Assembly: GCA_000733355.1 (NCBI GenBank)
Contig: JNVV01000016.1
Span: 248,001 to 312,000 of the forward strand
Length of the DNA: 64,000 nucleotides
Source: Falciphora oryzae
Taxonomy: Eukaryota; Ascomycota; Sordariomycetes; Magnaporthales; Magnaporthaceae
Reading direction: 5' to 3'
Shown: positions 29,957 through 42,400 of the stretch, one piece after another
How positions within the stretch are numbered: the stretch's first letter is position 1
How the letters are laid out: each line of letters opens with the position of its first letter
Program-made: the position numbers and the translations under genes
Notes under the pieces: model-generated
The model's database searches: none
What the model was told of the DNA's origin: nothing
The model's input: the letters and a program-made list of their open reading frames with translations, nothing else

Positions 29957-30836
29957 TTGTGTTGTCACCGATGGCCAGGAGCAAGGGGCTCTCGCCGCGG
30001 GTGTAACAACGCCCGAGTACTCATATGTCGGCTTCCTAGGTACATACAGGCTGGAACGGGCGGAAGCGCCTGTTTCTGACACCATTTTGGGTGCAGCCTC
30101 TTACTCGGGATTATGCCACTAATGAATACGGACACGGGGGTCGTGTAGATTGCCGATGTTGTCGCGGTCGCCGACATCTACTATTATCGTCCTATTGAAG
30201 CGTGACAGAGAAGCTGTCGGACGCATCTTGCGTTGAGTACGGATCGATGGCTGGCATAAACTAAGTCAAAGCTTAACAAAGCCCCCGATCAATGTGAAAT
30301 GCTACTACCACCCTGTCGTCTACACGATCAGATTTTAGCGTGGCAATATCAGGATATGCTCAGCCCGGCGCGCCGAGGAGAAGTCCTCTCGCGGTTTCAT
30401 GAGGTCTTGATGACGAGGAGACGCTGCCCAGCGCGGGGGATGCTGCGACGCCCCTTCTCGGTAGTTGGGGCGCTCGATGTTTATCTATATAATCGGATGT
30501 ACGGGTGGGCACAGGCAGTTGTTCCGTCGAATTTACACCCAATAGCAGTAAGTGGCTGGCCACAATGGTTGTTACGGATTTATTTCAGGAGCAGCTTGTT
30601 CTCGGCACTTTTCGTCTATGGTATCCGCACACCTGACCCGAAGGCCATCACCACGGCGGGGCAATTTTCGGTGGTCCCACGTCTAGGTAGCCGCCCTCAG
30701 CATGTCCCAACTTTTTTCACAGTGCACCAATGCCACGGCGACCAAACTTGAAGGATGTCACTCTAAGAAAGCGCGCCCATAACGCATAAAAGCCATATCG
30801 CACCCCCAAGCCACTCTCCTACCGACTTGGGCAAGC
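29957..30836. other. Intergenic, NAA30 to DPH7
   Basis: 3' flank of NAA30 and promoter side of DPH7. The 150-codon plus-strand frame at 30299-30751 lacks any domain and is probably fortuitous. Confidence 0.55.
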
Positions 30837-32171
30837 ATGGCTAAAAATGGCAGGGTGGCCAGCACCGTCCAGTCCGCCCGGCTGGACATGGAGCCTGCTT
30901 GCACCGGATTTTGCCCAGAAGCGCCAGAGTATTTTGTTATAGGCGCCTGGCATCTTGTCGAAGACGAGCCGGATCCATCCGGTCGTATGGACGATGCTCC
31001 CAAAGCCAACGAAAAGCAGAAGCATGAGGGGAGAATTGACGTCTACCACCTGGCAGGAGATGAAATGTATTCTTCTCCTATCTATTCCCCGTCGTGAAAC
31101 CGACGATGGGCTAGAGGAGGGCAAGCTAGGCTGGACTGACTCCAAACAAGCACAAAGATACAGACCGAAGCTCACCCGACATGCGCCATCTGGGATCTCG
31201 AATTCCAACCGCACGCTGGGCGCAGGGACATCTTCGCCGCCGGCACCAGCGCCGGCACGGTCCTGGTCTATAGGATCGCGGCCCTCGACTCCCCAGACAG
31301 CCCTCTGCGACAGCTGTCGAGGATCGGGCCGATCTCAGACGACGAGGAGGTCATGGTTACGAAATGTTGCTGGCACCCCACCGTCCGTGACCTGCTTGCC
31401 TTCTCGACGTTGGCCGGGGAAGTGCACCTGGTCAGGTTGGACGAGGCCGGCGGCGACGGCGGCTTTACGGTGGCGGCAATGACGCGCACCCCCTTGCTCA
31501 GCCACACGGAGCCCGCCTGGACGGTTGCGCTTAGACCGACACCGGCCGCGGCGGCGTTCACCGTCTACTCGGGCGGCGACGACTCGGCGCTGCGCTACGT
31601 GGGTTGCGCTCCTGATGAGGAAAACCAGGACTCCATTGAAAATGTTTGCGAGGCAGTCGCCATGCAGCGTGGGCCCCACGGGGCGGGGGTGGTCTCAATC
31701 CTGCCACTGGACATTACGCTGAGTTCGGGGTCCAACGTCGTGATCACGGGGAGCTACGACGACCGGGTCCGGGTGCTCGCCGTGCGGCCGCCCGAGCTGG
31801 CGTACGGCGCGCCGCAGTACAAGGTCCTCGGGGAGGCGCACGTCGGCGGCGGCGCGTGGCGGCTGAGGCTGGTGAGCCTCGTTGCTTCTGATCAGGAGGC
31901 CGACGGCGCCAAGTCTTGGAACATCAAGCTATTGGCGCCCTGCATGAGCGCAGGGTCCAGGATGCTGGAGATCAGAGGGGCGGATGACCAGAGCGAGTGG
32001 GAGGCGGAGGTGCTGGGGAGCTGGTTCGAGGAGGCAGAGGGAGACAGGATGCTGAACTACGGGGCGGATTTCCAGCCGCGGCATGCAGGCACGGAAAGCG
32101 GCGATGACGGGCCGCTCACGTGCGTGTCGACCAGCTTTTACAGCAAGATGCTCTATCTGTGGAGGTTTTGA
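30837..32171 (+). CDS. DPH7: Diphthine methylesterase, WD40 protein
   Basis: WD40 protein of diphthamide synthesis on translation factor eEF2; it removes the methyl ester from methylated diphthine before amidation (yeast Rrt2/Dph7). Two exons, 30837-31066 and 31151-32171, give 416 aa. The start MAKNGRVASTVQSARLDMEP leads to CTGFCPEAPEYFVIGAWHL and GRIDVYHLAGDE. The second exon has AHPTCAIWDLEFQPHAG, CCWHPTVRDLLAFSTLAGEV, VITGSYDDRVRVLAVR, VGGGAWRLRL, LNYGADF and the final SFYSKMLYLWRF, which match blade-ending strands of Dph7. The intron donor is GTATTC and the acceptor AAG; both are weak, but this is the only phase-consistent join I found and it leaves a normal CTGAC branch site. Confidence 0.85.
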
Positions 32172-33456
32172 GGGGAAGGGAACCGACCTAAAGGGATGCA
32201 GGCAAGAGTACGTATAAGCGTAGTGGGCGGTATACGTAGCTATCGTACGATTGCTCCGGCAGATAATGTGGATCTAGATGATCTTGCATCAATGCTAGGG
32301 AATGGAACAGACGGCGTGCAAAAAAGGGTCCATGCCCTGCCTGGGATTTCCAGTGTGCGAGATTTGATTGATATGATAAAACAGCAGCGAGGCGGGGATG
32401 CGGGTGGGACCCATCCCGCGCCCAAGGAAGCTCCCCACACCCAGCGGTCTGGACAGATTGAGCGTCTTTTGCCAGCGAGCCGACCTCGGCCTGCCTGCCG
32501 TCCCTCCCAGCGGAGATGCCACCGATTGTTTGCGCCAAGGCGAGTAGGGGTTAGGGCCTTTTCTCGCGGGGTTATGTGTCTTGTTATTCGTGGGATTTTG
32601 GACGTGACCCGGGATGGACGGATTGAACTGAGCGCTTTGAGAGTTGAGGGTGGGCAAACCGACCGAGCGCAGCGCTTGTCCGACCGAACCAAGAAGTGGT
32701 TGGCTATCACGCTGTGTGTCGGATTGAGCTTCTCCGAGGAACGGGGTGATTATGTCTCCCCTACGTCAGCGCTCACTAGGTTTTTGACAGCTACACTCCA
32801 ACGTAAGGGTCGAGGATAAGCACAGCTGTACGTGATCGGTCTTTTGTTGCTAGCGCGATACCGGCCGAAACTCGTGGCGGGCGTCTTCTCGGCATTTTCC
32901 CTTATCAACCAGTGGCGGATTAGCTAGTGCTCAGCGCATTTCCGGGGTGGCAGACCCCTGTTACGCCCGCCCCGACCACTAAGCCCCAGCCCGCCGGAGC
33001 TCCCGCAGCAGCCCGACCGAGGTGCAGCGCAGGGGCAAAAAAAAAAAAAAAAAATCGCATCGCGGGTCAACGAAAAAACGTCGACGAAAGACCACGACTG
33101 GCAATCTATACCCACTCACCCAGACTGCCCGCCTCCGCGATACCCCTCGGCCACTCAATTGGAGCGTGCAGCCATCTCGGTCGACGTCGGATCCAAGGCT
33201 TTGGGGCCCAGCGTGTCTTTTTGTTTGTCGCCATCCGTCCCTCTCGGCTGGTGGCCGCCCGCCTGCGTGCAACCTCGGCCTCCTCCTCCCGAGCCTGCCG
33301 CGCGCCCCCTCGCCCACAACACCCTCTGCCTCTCGACGGATGCAGATCCAGGGAGCCACGAACAACCCTCCCCGCGATCCGTCCGCACCCGTCGTCACAC
33401 TGGCGCTCCAGGACCCAAAGGGCGTTTTTGGCTCAGCATCTGGTGCTGTGGCCACC
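32172..33456. other. Intergenic, DPH7 to mitoferrin-type carrier
   Basis: 3' flank of DPH7 and promoter of the carrier. It contains an A run at about 33037-33054. Open frames of 100-200 codons overlap on both strands without domains. Confidence 0.55.
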
Positions 33457-34896
33457 ATGGCCCAGCCGAATGCCGAGCCCGAGGAAGACTACGAGTGCGT
33501 TTGACTCTTGAGATGGAGCCGGAGACGTCCACGCTGACCTGGCCTCGATAGCTATGAGGCCCTCCCGCCCAACTTCTCCCTGATGCAGAACATGGCCGCC
33601 GGCGCCTTTGCGGGGATAGCTGTCCGTTGAGCCCTTTCGGTCTTTTCTGTTGTGTGTGCCGTACCATGCGCTGACCGAGAATCGACCCGGGCTTGCAGGA
33701 GCACACGGCAATGTACCCAATCGATGCGTTAAAGGTACGCCAACAAACCAGAGGCGCCATTCTCCGGCCTGTATCTCTCGATATCTCTTCCGTGGACCGC
33801 AAAAGCCCCTGACATGTATTTCCCTTCTCTTGCAGACAAGAATGCAGATCGTGGGCGCACCCGGGTCGGCCGCCGCCTACAAGGGGATGCTGCAAGGGAC
33901 ATACAGGATCGCCAGCACCGAGGGTATCCTGAGTTTGTGGCGCGGCATGTCGAGCGTGGTAGTGGGAGCAGGTACGCACGCGCACTCGCCGGAGGACACC
34001 TTCCCGTGCTGACAGGCGTCACATATCCAGGCCCGGCACACGCCGTCTACTTTGCCACCTACGAGGCCGTGAAACACCTCATGGGCGGCAACAAGACCGG
34101 CGAACATCATCCGCTTGCTGCTCGTGAGCCTTCCTCTCCTTGAGCCCCTGTCCAATCCCGCAGACGCGGGGACCCGGCCCCACGCGGAGCTGCTGTGGGT
34201 AGGTGTGTGCTGACACGGGCAAACAGTGACGAGCGGCGCCTGCGCAACGATAGCGAGCGATGCCCTGATGAACCCCTTTGATGGTGAGTTGCTGGCGCTG
34301 CTGGTCTTTTTTTTTTTTTTTTTTTTTTAAAAGGTTTGCGGCAGATGGAAGGGCCAAGACACACTAACGCCAGCAACAAAAAAAAAGTCATCAAGCAGCG
34401 CATGCAGATCAAGGGCTCGGGCGAGATGTACCGGTCCATGACGGACTGCGCCAAGTTCCTGTACCGCAACGAGGGCCTCGCGGCGTTCTACGTCTCGTAC
34501 CCGACCACGCTCTCCATGACGGTGCCCTTCACGGCGCTACAGTTCCTGGCCTACGAGTCCATCTCGACCTCGATGAACCCGACGAAAAAGTACGACCCTT
34601 TTACCCACTGCGTCGCGGGCGGCGTCGCGGGCGGCTTCGCGGCCGCCCTCACCACGCCCATGGACGTCATCAAGACCATGCTGCAGACCAGGGGTACCCA
34701 CTCGGACGCCGAGCTGCGCAGCGTCAACGGGTTTGTTTCGGGTTGCAGGCTGCTCTACGCCCGCGAGGGGTTCGGGGGGTTCTTCAAAGGCATGAGGCCC
34801 CGCGTCGTCACCACCATGCCCAGCACCGCCATCTGCTGGTCCGCCTATGAGGCCTCCAAGGCCTATTTCGTCCGCCGGAACACTTCGTCCGGCTGA
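33457..34896 (+). CDS. Mitochondrial iron carrier, MRS3/MRS4 (mitoferrin) type
   Basis: SLC25 carrier of the inner mitochondrial membrane that imports iron for haem and Fe-S synthesis. Seven exons end at 33494, 33621, 33734, 33971, 34123, 34283 and 34896, and begin at 33457, 33552, 33699, 33836, 34031, 34227 and 34388. The product is 312 aa, close to yeast Mrs3 and Mrs4. The three signatures are YPIDALKTRMQ, NPFDVIKQRMQ and TPMDVIKTMLQ; GAGPAHAVYFATYE, SGACATIASDALMNPFD and MPSTAICWSAYE are typical of mitoferrins. The ATG at 33457 sits in a strong GCCACCATGG context; an in-frame ATG at 33340 would add 39 residues. The sixth intron has a 22-nt T run and ends in an A run directly before its AG. 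Confidence 0.93.
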
Positions 34897-35796
34897 AAAA
34901 CGTCTCGACGAGTGGCCTTCACGACGACGGGTGGTCCTTGGGACTGACCGATGCCCGAGCTCTGAGCGCGAATCTGACCGAGCCCTGTCCGTCCGCTTGT
35001 CTTTTTGCCTTGTAGAGTGGGGAGTAAGGCCTTGTGGGCGCAATTACTGTGCCGGAAAAACGGCTTCTGGAAAGCACGAGGAGGGTGGCCGGGTCGCAAT
35101 AAGGGGGAGGCCCACCCCGAACCTTGGGGAGGGGGGAGTTGGCTGGCTGGTCGTATAAAAGATTTCCAACGCCATGTAGAGAGGGATGATGCTACCTGTA
35201 CATATATACCCGTTTTTTTTTTTTTTTCCCCTCACGTTTCTTCTTTAAGTGTGTCTTCTCTCTTTTTGGAGGGGCTCGGAGTTGTGAGTGGCCAAGGTTT
35301 TGCCTTTTGGAGGCACACAATCAAAACGGCGTTTGAACTCGACCCGGCGGGGCCGTCTTCTCGTCTTGACCTTGCGTCTCAATACATGCCATCCCATCTC
35401 ATCTCCTTTGACGACTCTCACGGGAGTCATACCACGCACTTCACTGTATGACGACAACAAGACTGATATGTATGCCAGGTGAAGTCGAATATGCCAAATA
35501 ACCTCATCTACACGTCTTGTGTATTAGAACTGTAGGGATATAGGTAAACGAACAATTGTCAGCCGCTTTAGAGACACCTCGAACTCCGTGAATGAAGGAT
35601 GCAGAGGCCTTGTGCACACCATCACCCATCCGCCCCGAGTCAGCTACCTGGTAGACAACTTGGCTGTCTTTCAACTCCAACCCAGCCTGGTCCAAGGTTC
35701 TGGCCGGCATCGTCATCATCATAGCGTGCGGACCACCGAAAAGACAGAGAAAAATGCTTCAAGAGTAAAAAGGAGCGCCACCCATCGTCTTATTTA
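34897..35796. other. Convergent 3' flanks, carrier and DnaJ protein
   Basis: Intergenic DNA between two convergent genes, with a T run near 35214-35227. No gene is supported. Confidence 0.6.
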
Positions 35797-37450
35797 CTAA
35801 AACGGGAAACCACCAAAACCACCGCCGCCGGATCCGAACTGGAACTTGAACTGCTGGCCGCCGGCTCCCTGCTGGAAGAAGGGGTGGCCGCCAAAGGGGT
35901 TGCCGTGGTGGAAGCCGCCGGGCTGCTGCTGCGAGTTGGGGTCGTCGCCGGCGTCGAAGCGGGCCCGCAGCTCCGGGTTGCTGAGCACCTCGTACGCCTC
36001 GTTGATGGACGCCATCTTCTTCTCGGCCTCTTCTTTGCTGAGCCCCTGCTTGGCCGCCTTGTCCGGGTGGTGCTGCTTGGTGAGCTTGCGGTACGCCGAC
36101 TTGATCTGCCGCTCGTCGGCGTCGTGCGCCACCCCGAGCACCTTGTAGTAGTCCTTGGTCTGACTGCGCTTGAGCGCAATCTTGGCCTCGTTCAGCAGGT
36201 TGTCGATCATCTCCCTCCGGTCCGGGGCCAGCTCCTTTGCGCGCTCTAGCGTCTTGATGGCCTCCTCGTACAGCTCCTTTTCTTGCTGCACCTTGGCCTT
36301 GTGAAGCAGTCCATATACGGCATCCGCGTTTAGTTGAAGCGATTCCTCGCAGAACGCTTGGGCCTTTTTGCTGTTCATCTGTAAGAGGGGTAAGCAAGTG
36401 GTTAGCCTGGGATTTGTATCGCATATCGTCACCGAGACTGCAGAAGAGCCGCACACTGTAGTAACCTTGGCAGGCGAGCTCCACGACCCTTGCTACGAGG
36501 ACGTTGGGCGCCGCCTTGGGGATTGTCCCGTCCTCCTTGAGCTCGCTGACGACGTCCTTGATCTCCTTGATCAGGCCCTCATCGTCGCCCGAGGGGACAA
36601 GTAACCTGGTGCCCGTCATGGGCTGGTTCTTGGAAAAGGCCTTCTCGACCTTGGCCAGCGTCTTCTCGATCGTCTTCTCGCGCCGCAGGAGCTTCTTGCA
36701 AGGCTTGGACTCGGGGTCCGAGTGCAGGCACTTGCGGATCTGGGTCAGGCCGTTGGGCAGGTCGCCGAGGGCGTAGAAGGCGTTGGCCGAGGTCTTGACG
36801 TAGGGGGTGGTGTCGCCGGCGCGCATGCTGAGGACGTGCTGGAGGTCGCTCATGCCCTCCTCGACCTCGCCCTTCTCGAAGCGGCAGCGGGCGCGCAGCT
36901 CGCGCAGGGCGACGGCGCGGTTGGCCACCATGATGGCGACGCCGGCGTTTTGCACACATTCATCCCACTTCCCCGCCTTCTCAGCCTCGGCAGCCAGTCC
37001 CGCGGCGGCCTGGGCCTCGAGCAGGTCGTCGATCTCCGGGTGGCCCGTGGTCTTGTGGGCCAGCTCGAACTGCCCGCGGGCTCCGGCCCAGTCGGCGGAG
37101 CGCTGGCGGATGCGGCCGAGCTGGACGTGGGCGCCCTCGAATCCGGGCTTGAGGTCGAGGACGCGGTTGAAGTCGTCGGTGGCCTGGGCGGTGCGGCCCA
37201 GGCTGAGGTAGGTGGTGGCGCGCTTGAAGTAGGTCAGGTAGTCGGAGGGGTTGCGGGCGATGGCAGCGTCGTAGTAGACGAGGGCGTCGTTCGTCTCTCC
37301 GCGCGAGAGGTGGTTCTGCGCCGACGTGAGCAGCTGCGACACGGGCGTGTCGCTCGGTATGTCCTCGGCCGAGACGGCGGCGGCGGCCAGCCACGACGAC
37401 GAGGTCAGCACGCCGGCGGCCAGGGCCACCGTCGACAGGCGGACCAGCAT
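35797..37450 (-). CDS. ER DnaJ-TPR co-chaperone, DNAJC3/p58IPK type
   Basis: Probable lumenal ER co-chaperone that brings unfolded clients to BiP. Two exons, 37450-36455 and 36378-35797, give 525 aa. MLVRLSTVALAAGVLTSSSW is a signal peptide. Tandem TPR repeats fill most of the chain: SQLLTSAQNHLSRGETNDAL, YLTYFKRATTYLSLGRTAQA and, across the exon junction, ACQGYYS joined to MNSKKAQAFCEESL. The J domain lies near the C-terminus (DYYKVLGVAHDADERQIKSA) with the HPD motif at residues 436-438. A Gly/Phe-rich tail ends GGFGGFPF without an HDEL-type signal. Order and length match fungal DNAJC3-like proteins. The donor GTGCGG gives the only phase-0 join and a seamless TPR. Confidence 0.9.
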
Positions 37451-38148
37451 GGTTGGTTTGTTGAAAGTGGTGAGGCAAGCAAATGCGACCAGATAAACCG
37501 AATCTTACGGAGAGGGCCGGTCTCGACGTAGGTGGTGGCAAGGAACGAGTGGGAAAGAATGCAGGAAAAGAATGCGGGAAAAGAATGGAGAGGTGGATGC
37601 TGGTTGGGGGAGGGAGAAGAAGCCAGAAAATTGAATGCCAGCTTGCGCCTCGCTTCGCTTCGCTGCAGGGACGGCGCCTTCAGAGAGTCTAGACGAGGCG
37701 CGGCCAGCTGAATCCAATGAAGCCAGAGTTGGCGGGCTGACTGTTCAGGGGGTGGGGCGCCTCTGACGCTGAATTTCATGCAGGGAAGGAGCCAACATCG
37801 ATCGGGGGGGTACTTGATGGTTTGCGCAAATCCGGGTGGCGGCACAAGTACCAGAACCCCTGCATTGGCCATCTGGCCCTTCAGGAGTGCCCCCACCGGC
37901 ATCTTCGATGGTGTTCCTCGTGCCCCACAGATTTGCCGGCCGGGGTGAAGCTGTCCGTCCGACGTTGGACGCCCGCTCCGAAATCCCAATTCGGAAGTCG
38001 CCGCTTTTACTGCCCGCATGGCACCCTCCCATGTGACGGTGACGGCGGATCACGGGCGATTAACGTGCACGCTGCCAGCCAGCGACTGCTACCTTGGGTT
38101 TAGTCTGGTGCCATATTCACAAAACCCCCCTGGGAAAAAAAAAAAAAA
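37451..38148. other. Divergent promoter region, DnaJ protein / HAUS1-like
   Basis: About 700 bp between divergent starts. An A run of 13-14 nt ends directly at the ATG of the HAUS1-like gene. No gene is supported. Confidence 0.6.
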
Positions 38149-39078
38149 ATGTCCCGCCTCCCCCCAGACGCCGCCATCTTCTCCCCCTCGGTCGCCCGCG
38201 CCGCCGCCTCGGCCGCCAAGGACTGGAGCTACGTCGACGCCTGGCTGGCCTCGCGGTTCCGGGGCCGGCCCGCCCCACCCCGCTTCGAGCGCAACGCCGA
38301 CACCCTGCGCGCCCTGCTCGCCCTGGCCGCGCTTAACGAGTCGGCCGACGAGCAGCGGAACCTGCTGGCCCGCGTCGAGGCCGACGCCCTGGCCGAGCTC
38401 GAGGCCAGCCGTGACCACGGTGATGATGACTCCAGTGCCACAAACCTGGCCACCGTCCGCAGGGACCTCCTCTCCGCCCTCGAGTCCGGCCTGACCCGCG
38501 ACGGCCGCGCCTCCCTCGACGCCATGGCCGCCGCCTCGGTCGAGCTGGGCCTGGCGCACCCGACGCCCGAGGCCATATCCGCCCAGCTAGTATCCCTAGC
38601 CGCCCAGCGCGCAGAAGTAGAGCAGACCACCGCCCGCGTGTCCTCGCTGCACCGCCACGTCGACGCCGAGGCCGCCCGCGTCGACGCGCTCGCCGCCGAG
38701 GCCGCCGGCCCGGCCTACCGCCCGCCCCCGGACCTGGCCAAGCTCAACCTCGAGGCCCAGCGGCGGGTCCGCGCGCTCGAGGCGGGCTTGCCCGAGATGC
38801 GCGACCGCGCCGCCGCCCTCGCTGCCGCTGCCGGGGGCCTGCCCGACCCCACCGTCGAGCAGGTCCGCGCGGAGGAGGAGGCCTACCTGGAGCTGCTGCA
38901 CCGCAAGCGCGCCCTCGACGCCAGGCTCAGGGCCTTTGAGGGCCTCCCGCCCGACACGGCCATGGCGCGCCGCGAGCTCGAGGCGCGTCGGGACGTGCTC
39001 CGGAAGCTCACCCAGCGTCGGGATGCCGTCTTTGAGGGTCTGGTTGAGCGGGAGACGCCCCGCAAGCCAAGAGGGTGA
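38149..39078 (+). CDS. Coiled-coil protein, HAUS augmin subunit 1-like
   Basis: Single exon, 309 aa, strongly helical and rich in Ala, Arg, Glu and Leu. The N-terminus SPSVARAAASAAKDWSYVD, WLASRF, PPRFERNADTLRALLALAALNE and the tail RQRR/LTQRRDAVFEGLVERE with a basic end recall fungal orthologues of HAUS1. That subunit belongs to the augmin complex, which recruits gamma-tubulin for microtubule branching in the spindle. Heptad-like segments cover residues about 150-290. No catalytic motif is present. The assignment relies on the conserved N- and C-terminal wording; any other mitotic coiled-coil protein is the main alternative. The ATG at 38149 directly follows an A run, a favourable fungal start context. 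Confidence 0.6.
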   Translation: MSRLPPDAAIFSPSVARAAASAAKDWSYVDAWLASRFRGRPAPPRFERNADTLRALLALAALNESADEQRNLLARVEADALAELEASRDHGDDDSSATNLATVRRDLLSALESGLTRDGRASLDAMAAASVELGLAHPTPEAISAQLVSLAAQRAEVEQTTARVSSLHRHVDAEAARVDALAAEAAGPAYRPPPDLAKLNLEAQRRVRALEAGLPEMRDRAAALAAAAGGLPDPTVEQVRAEEEAYLELLHRKRALDARLRAFEGLPPDTAMARRELEARRDVLRKLTQRRDAVFEGLVERETPRKPRG

Positions 39079-39484
39079 TAGCCATGTCACCAGCAGCCTA
39101 CGCGTATCACGCATTGCCATCTAAAGGGGAGACATCTAAAGCAACCGGGGACCGTTTCTCTGCGAGCCCATAAATCATCGCCTGGTATTATTATTGAGCG
39201 AAAAAAAAAATGTGAATGATAAAAGGAAGAGGGGGGGGAAAAATGAAGTAAGAGAGAAATAAAGAGAAGGAAAGCTCGCGAGCACTAGCACCGTGGGTGC
39301 GTCGTGCGGGGTGTTTGGATGGCGCGTGGCCAGACTCTCTATGACAAAAAGAATGACGAATACAGAAAACAAGCCCTGTGGGGGTTTGTGCTGAGCTCTA
39401 TCTGGCTCGCGCCGTTCCCTTCTTCGTACCGGCACTTGACAAAAAACTACCCGGCGGAACAATCGATGGATCAACATAGTCTGA
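39079..39484. other. Convergent 3' flanks, HAUS1-like / VAC14
   Basis: Short intergenic segment with A- and G-rich tracts near 39200-39240. No gene is supported. Confidence 0.6.
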
Positions 39485-42400
39485 CTACTGGCCGCGCTTC
39501 GCCCTCCCGCCTCCAGCTCCGCCGAACCTTCCAAAAACGGGCCGTCCAAGTCCCGATCTCGGCTTCGTCTGCGTCGGGGCATCTTTGAGCGGGACCGGGG
39601 GTGGTTGGTTGGACCCTCCCGCTCTGGCGTCCTTGGTGGGCTTGGCGTCCAGGCTCTCCCCGAGGCGCAGATCGAGACCTGGGCCTCCGTCGTCAAGGTC
39701 TCCAACCCCGCCGGGCCGCTGCGCCCTCCGCGCACGGTCCTGAACGCTCCGGAACTTCTCGAGCAGCTCCGCCCAGCGGATGATGCCCTCCTCACGGCCT
39801 TTGAGCCGGTTGCTCCTGTCGTAGTTGGACCCGCTGCTAGGAGTGGTGGTTCCGCTGTGGGATTGGGACATTGTGTAAGTGTCTAAGCTATATTTTGATG
39901 ATGACGAGGGGCGAGGGGCGAGGGACTGGAGGGACTGCAACGCTTCGACTATGGAGCCCTGGCGAGAGTGGCCGGAACCAGCGTTGGAAGCTGGGGCGGA
40001 GGACACGTACGGTCTGGGTGCGATATGCAGATACCCAATCGAGCTCACGCTGTTGAGGCGGTTCTTGAGGGCCGCGAAAGCCGACGATTGGGGCAACAGC
40101 ATCAGGAGCCCGTAGAGGCACTTGTAGAGATGCGGATACTTCTCGGGCTCCAGCAGCTGAAGGCGGAGATCTGAGCGAGGGTGTGCGTGCGTGACAGCCC
40201 ACGGGGTTAGTGCTGTTGCTCCCAGCCCCGAAATTAGCCTGCTCTCACGGAAGCGGACTCACATGTAAATACTGGCGACTCGAGTAGCTGCACCAGCTTG
40301 TCGATCTGGATCAGAATGCTCACGGTCATCTCCAGCTCGGCGAATATCTGCAAAAGGTTATATGCCTGCTCGTATGCCTGCGCGAGCAGACAGAGCGAGA
40401 AGGTAGCCACCGCGTTGTAGCACCACGACCTGAACAGGGCGACGAAGAATGTTTGGCCGTCCTGTTTGACATTGTTTCAGCACATGTATACATACCCAAG
40501 CCCACGAGCCTTTACACAGCATGCCCGGTTGCCTGCTGACTGACAAAACCTACCTTGGTCTCGAGGTTCCTTAGCCTCTTGCGCAGATCCGACAGTTCAG
40601 GCGCCGTGATCAGGTTGTTGTTCAGATTCTGGACCATGATGCTTGCAAACTCGACGTCTTCCTCCTTCTCTATGCAGTCCGCCAGCGTTCGATATATACG
40701 CTCGGCGCTGAGGCTGACGCAGAGCTGGCGGATGATCAGGTTGCCGCGTGTCTCTAGCAGCTTGCGGTCAGTGGAGAAGAGCTGCAACAAGTTGACCATG
40801 AAGTTAGAGAAGTAGTCATCCTCGCTGTTGCGCGAGATCTGCGAGAGAAGCTGCAGGTCCTTGGTGACGACCGCCTCTGCTGGATCCGAAAGCGTTTTGA
40901 GCAGAGCGGGGAAAGTCCCGTCGTTGAAGGCGAGGACCTTCCTGGGCGCTTTACGGTGTAGCATTATGAGCCATGTCAGCGCGGCCACTCGCGTGGCCTC
41001 GTGGTCATTCAGGAACAACAGCGTCAGAGAGTTGACGGCCGCGGCGTAGTCTAGATCTGCCTGGGGATGCACGGTTCCCGCCGGGGTCGCGGGCGCGGTG
41101 GGAGCTGTCACGGATGGCACAGGGGTTGCGGCGGCCGCCCTGTTGGCCAGACCTGGCGTCGGGCTCCTCACCTCAAGGTCCCGGGTAGAGCCCGAGAGGG
41201 AAGGCCTCGCGCTGTGGATGTGGCCGCCGCTGTCTTGCCTGTCAGGGTGCGGGGCCGGTATGCGTGATACAGACTGGCCCGGCGCGATCTCGGGCTCGTC
41301 CGAGAGCGAGACCACATAGTCCATCAAGGACGTGTTGACCCTGGCGGCGGCCAGACGGATGGACTCGACGCCGCTAGCCATGGCCGGGAGGAGGTGCGCC
41401 AAGATCTTTGGCGTAAAAGGGAGCACCTCCTCCGGGCAGATGTCGAGGAACTCGACGATCCACCGCAGCGACTCGAGCAAGCCATCTTCCTCTGCGGGTA
41501 GGGGGTGCTTAGCAGTGGACTGTTGGTGACGGTGGTGATTATTAAGCGGAGCATTCATACCCAATGGCGAGTCGAGTGTGGCAGTGAGGATCTCCAGGAT
41601 CGCCTTGTACTCGATCTGGACGTCCTGGCCAGGGACCCAGTCGTCCTCGTCGCTGGTGGTGGCTTCGTCGTCGTCGTCGTCGTCGTCGGCCTCGTCGTCG
41701 TCGTGGGCCGTCTGCGAGTCGGTCTCGTGAAGGTCGTCGGGCGCGGGGACGCCGTGGACGCTGGCGCTGTCCAGGGAGTCCTCGCGCTTCCTCTTGCCCT
41801 CGCCCTTGCCGCCCTTGGACTTCTTGCTCTCGGCAATGCCCTTCTTGATCCTCGAGATGCGCTTGATCTCGTTGAGGAACTTGTCGAGGCAGCCCTGGGT
41901 GGCGACGTGGACGTCCCTGTTGGCGTCGCTGAGGAAGCGCAGCAGGCCGCCCAGGAACTCGGGCAGGAACGTGACGAGCTCCAGGTCCGGGATGGAGTCT
42001 AGCAGCACGATCCAGCCAACCAGGAAGGTGCGCGTAAAGGGGTTGATGACAAAGATGCGCTCCTTGAGCAGCGGGATGAAGCGTCTCAGCGAAAAGGCGG
42101 TGGGCAGGGGACCGCGGTCCTCGATGCCCTCCTTGATGGCCTCGGGATCGTGCGAGAAGTCCTGGGACGTCTCAAGGACAGACACGTAGGTGGCTGCGGA
42201 CTCGGATACGATGTCCTTGATTAGGCGATCGAGAAGCTCGGCACCATTTTTGACCGAGAGCTCGGAGTCGGCACCCAGCTACAGGAGGGGAGGAAAAGGG
42301 GGGTTGGTTAGGATTAAAGTAGGCCTAGAGGGTCTTGTGACCCGGGACGAGCACACCACCTCGCATGTATGCGCGACTCCGCGGACAAGGAGGGGGCGTG

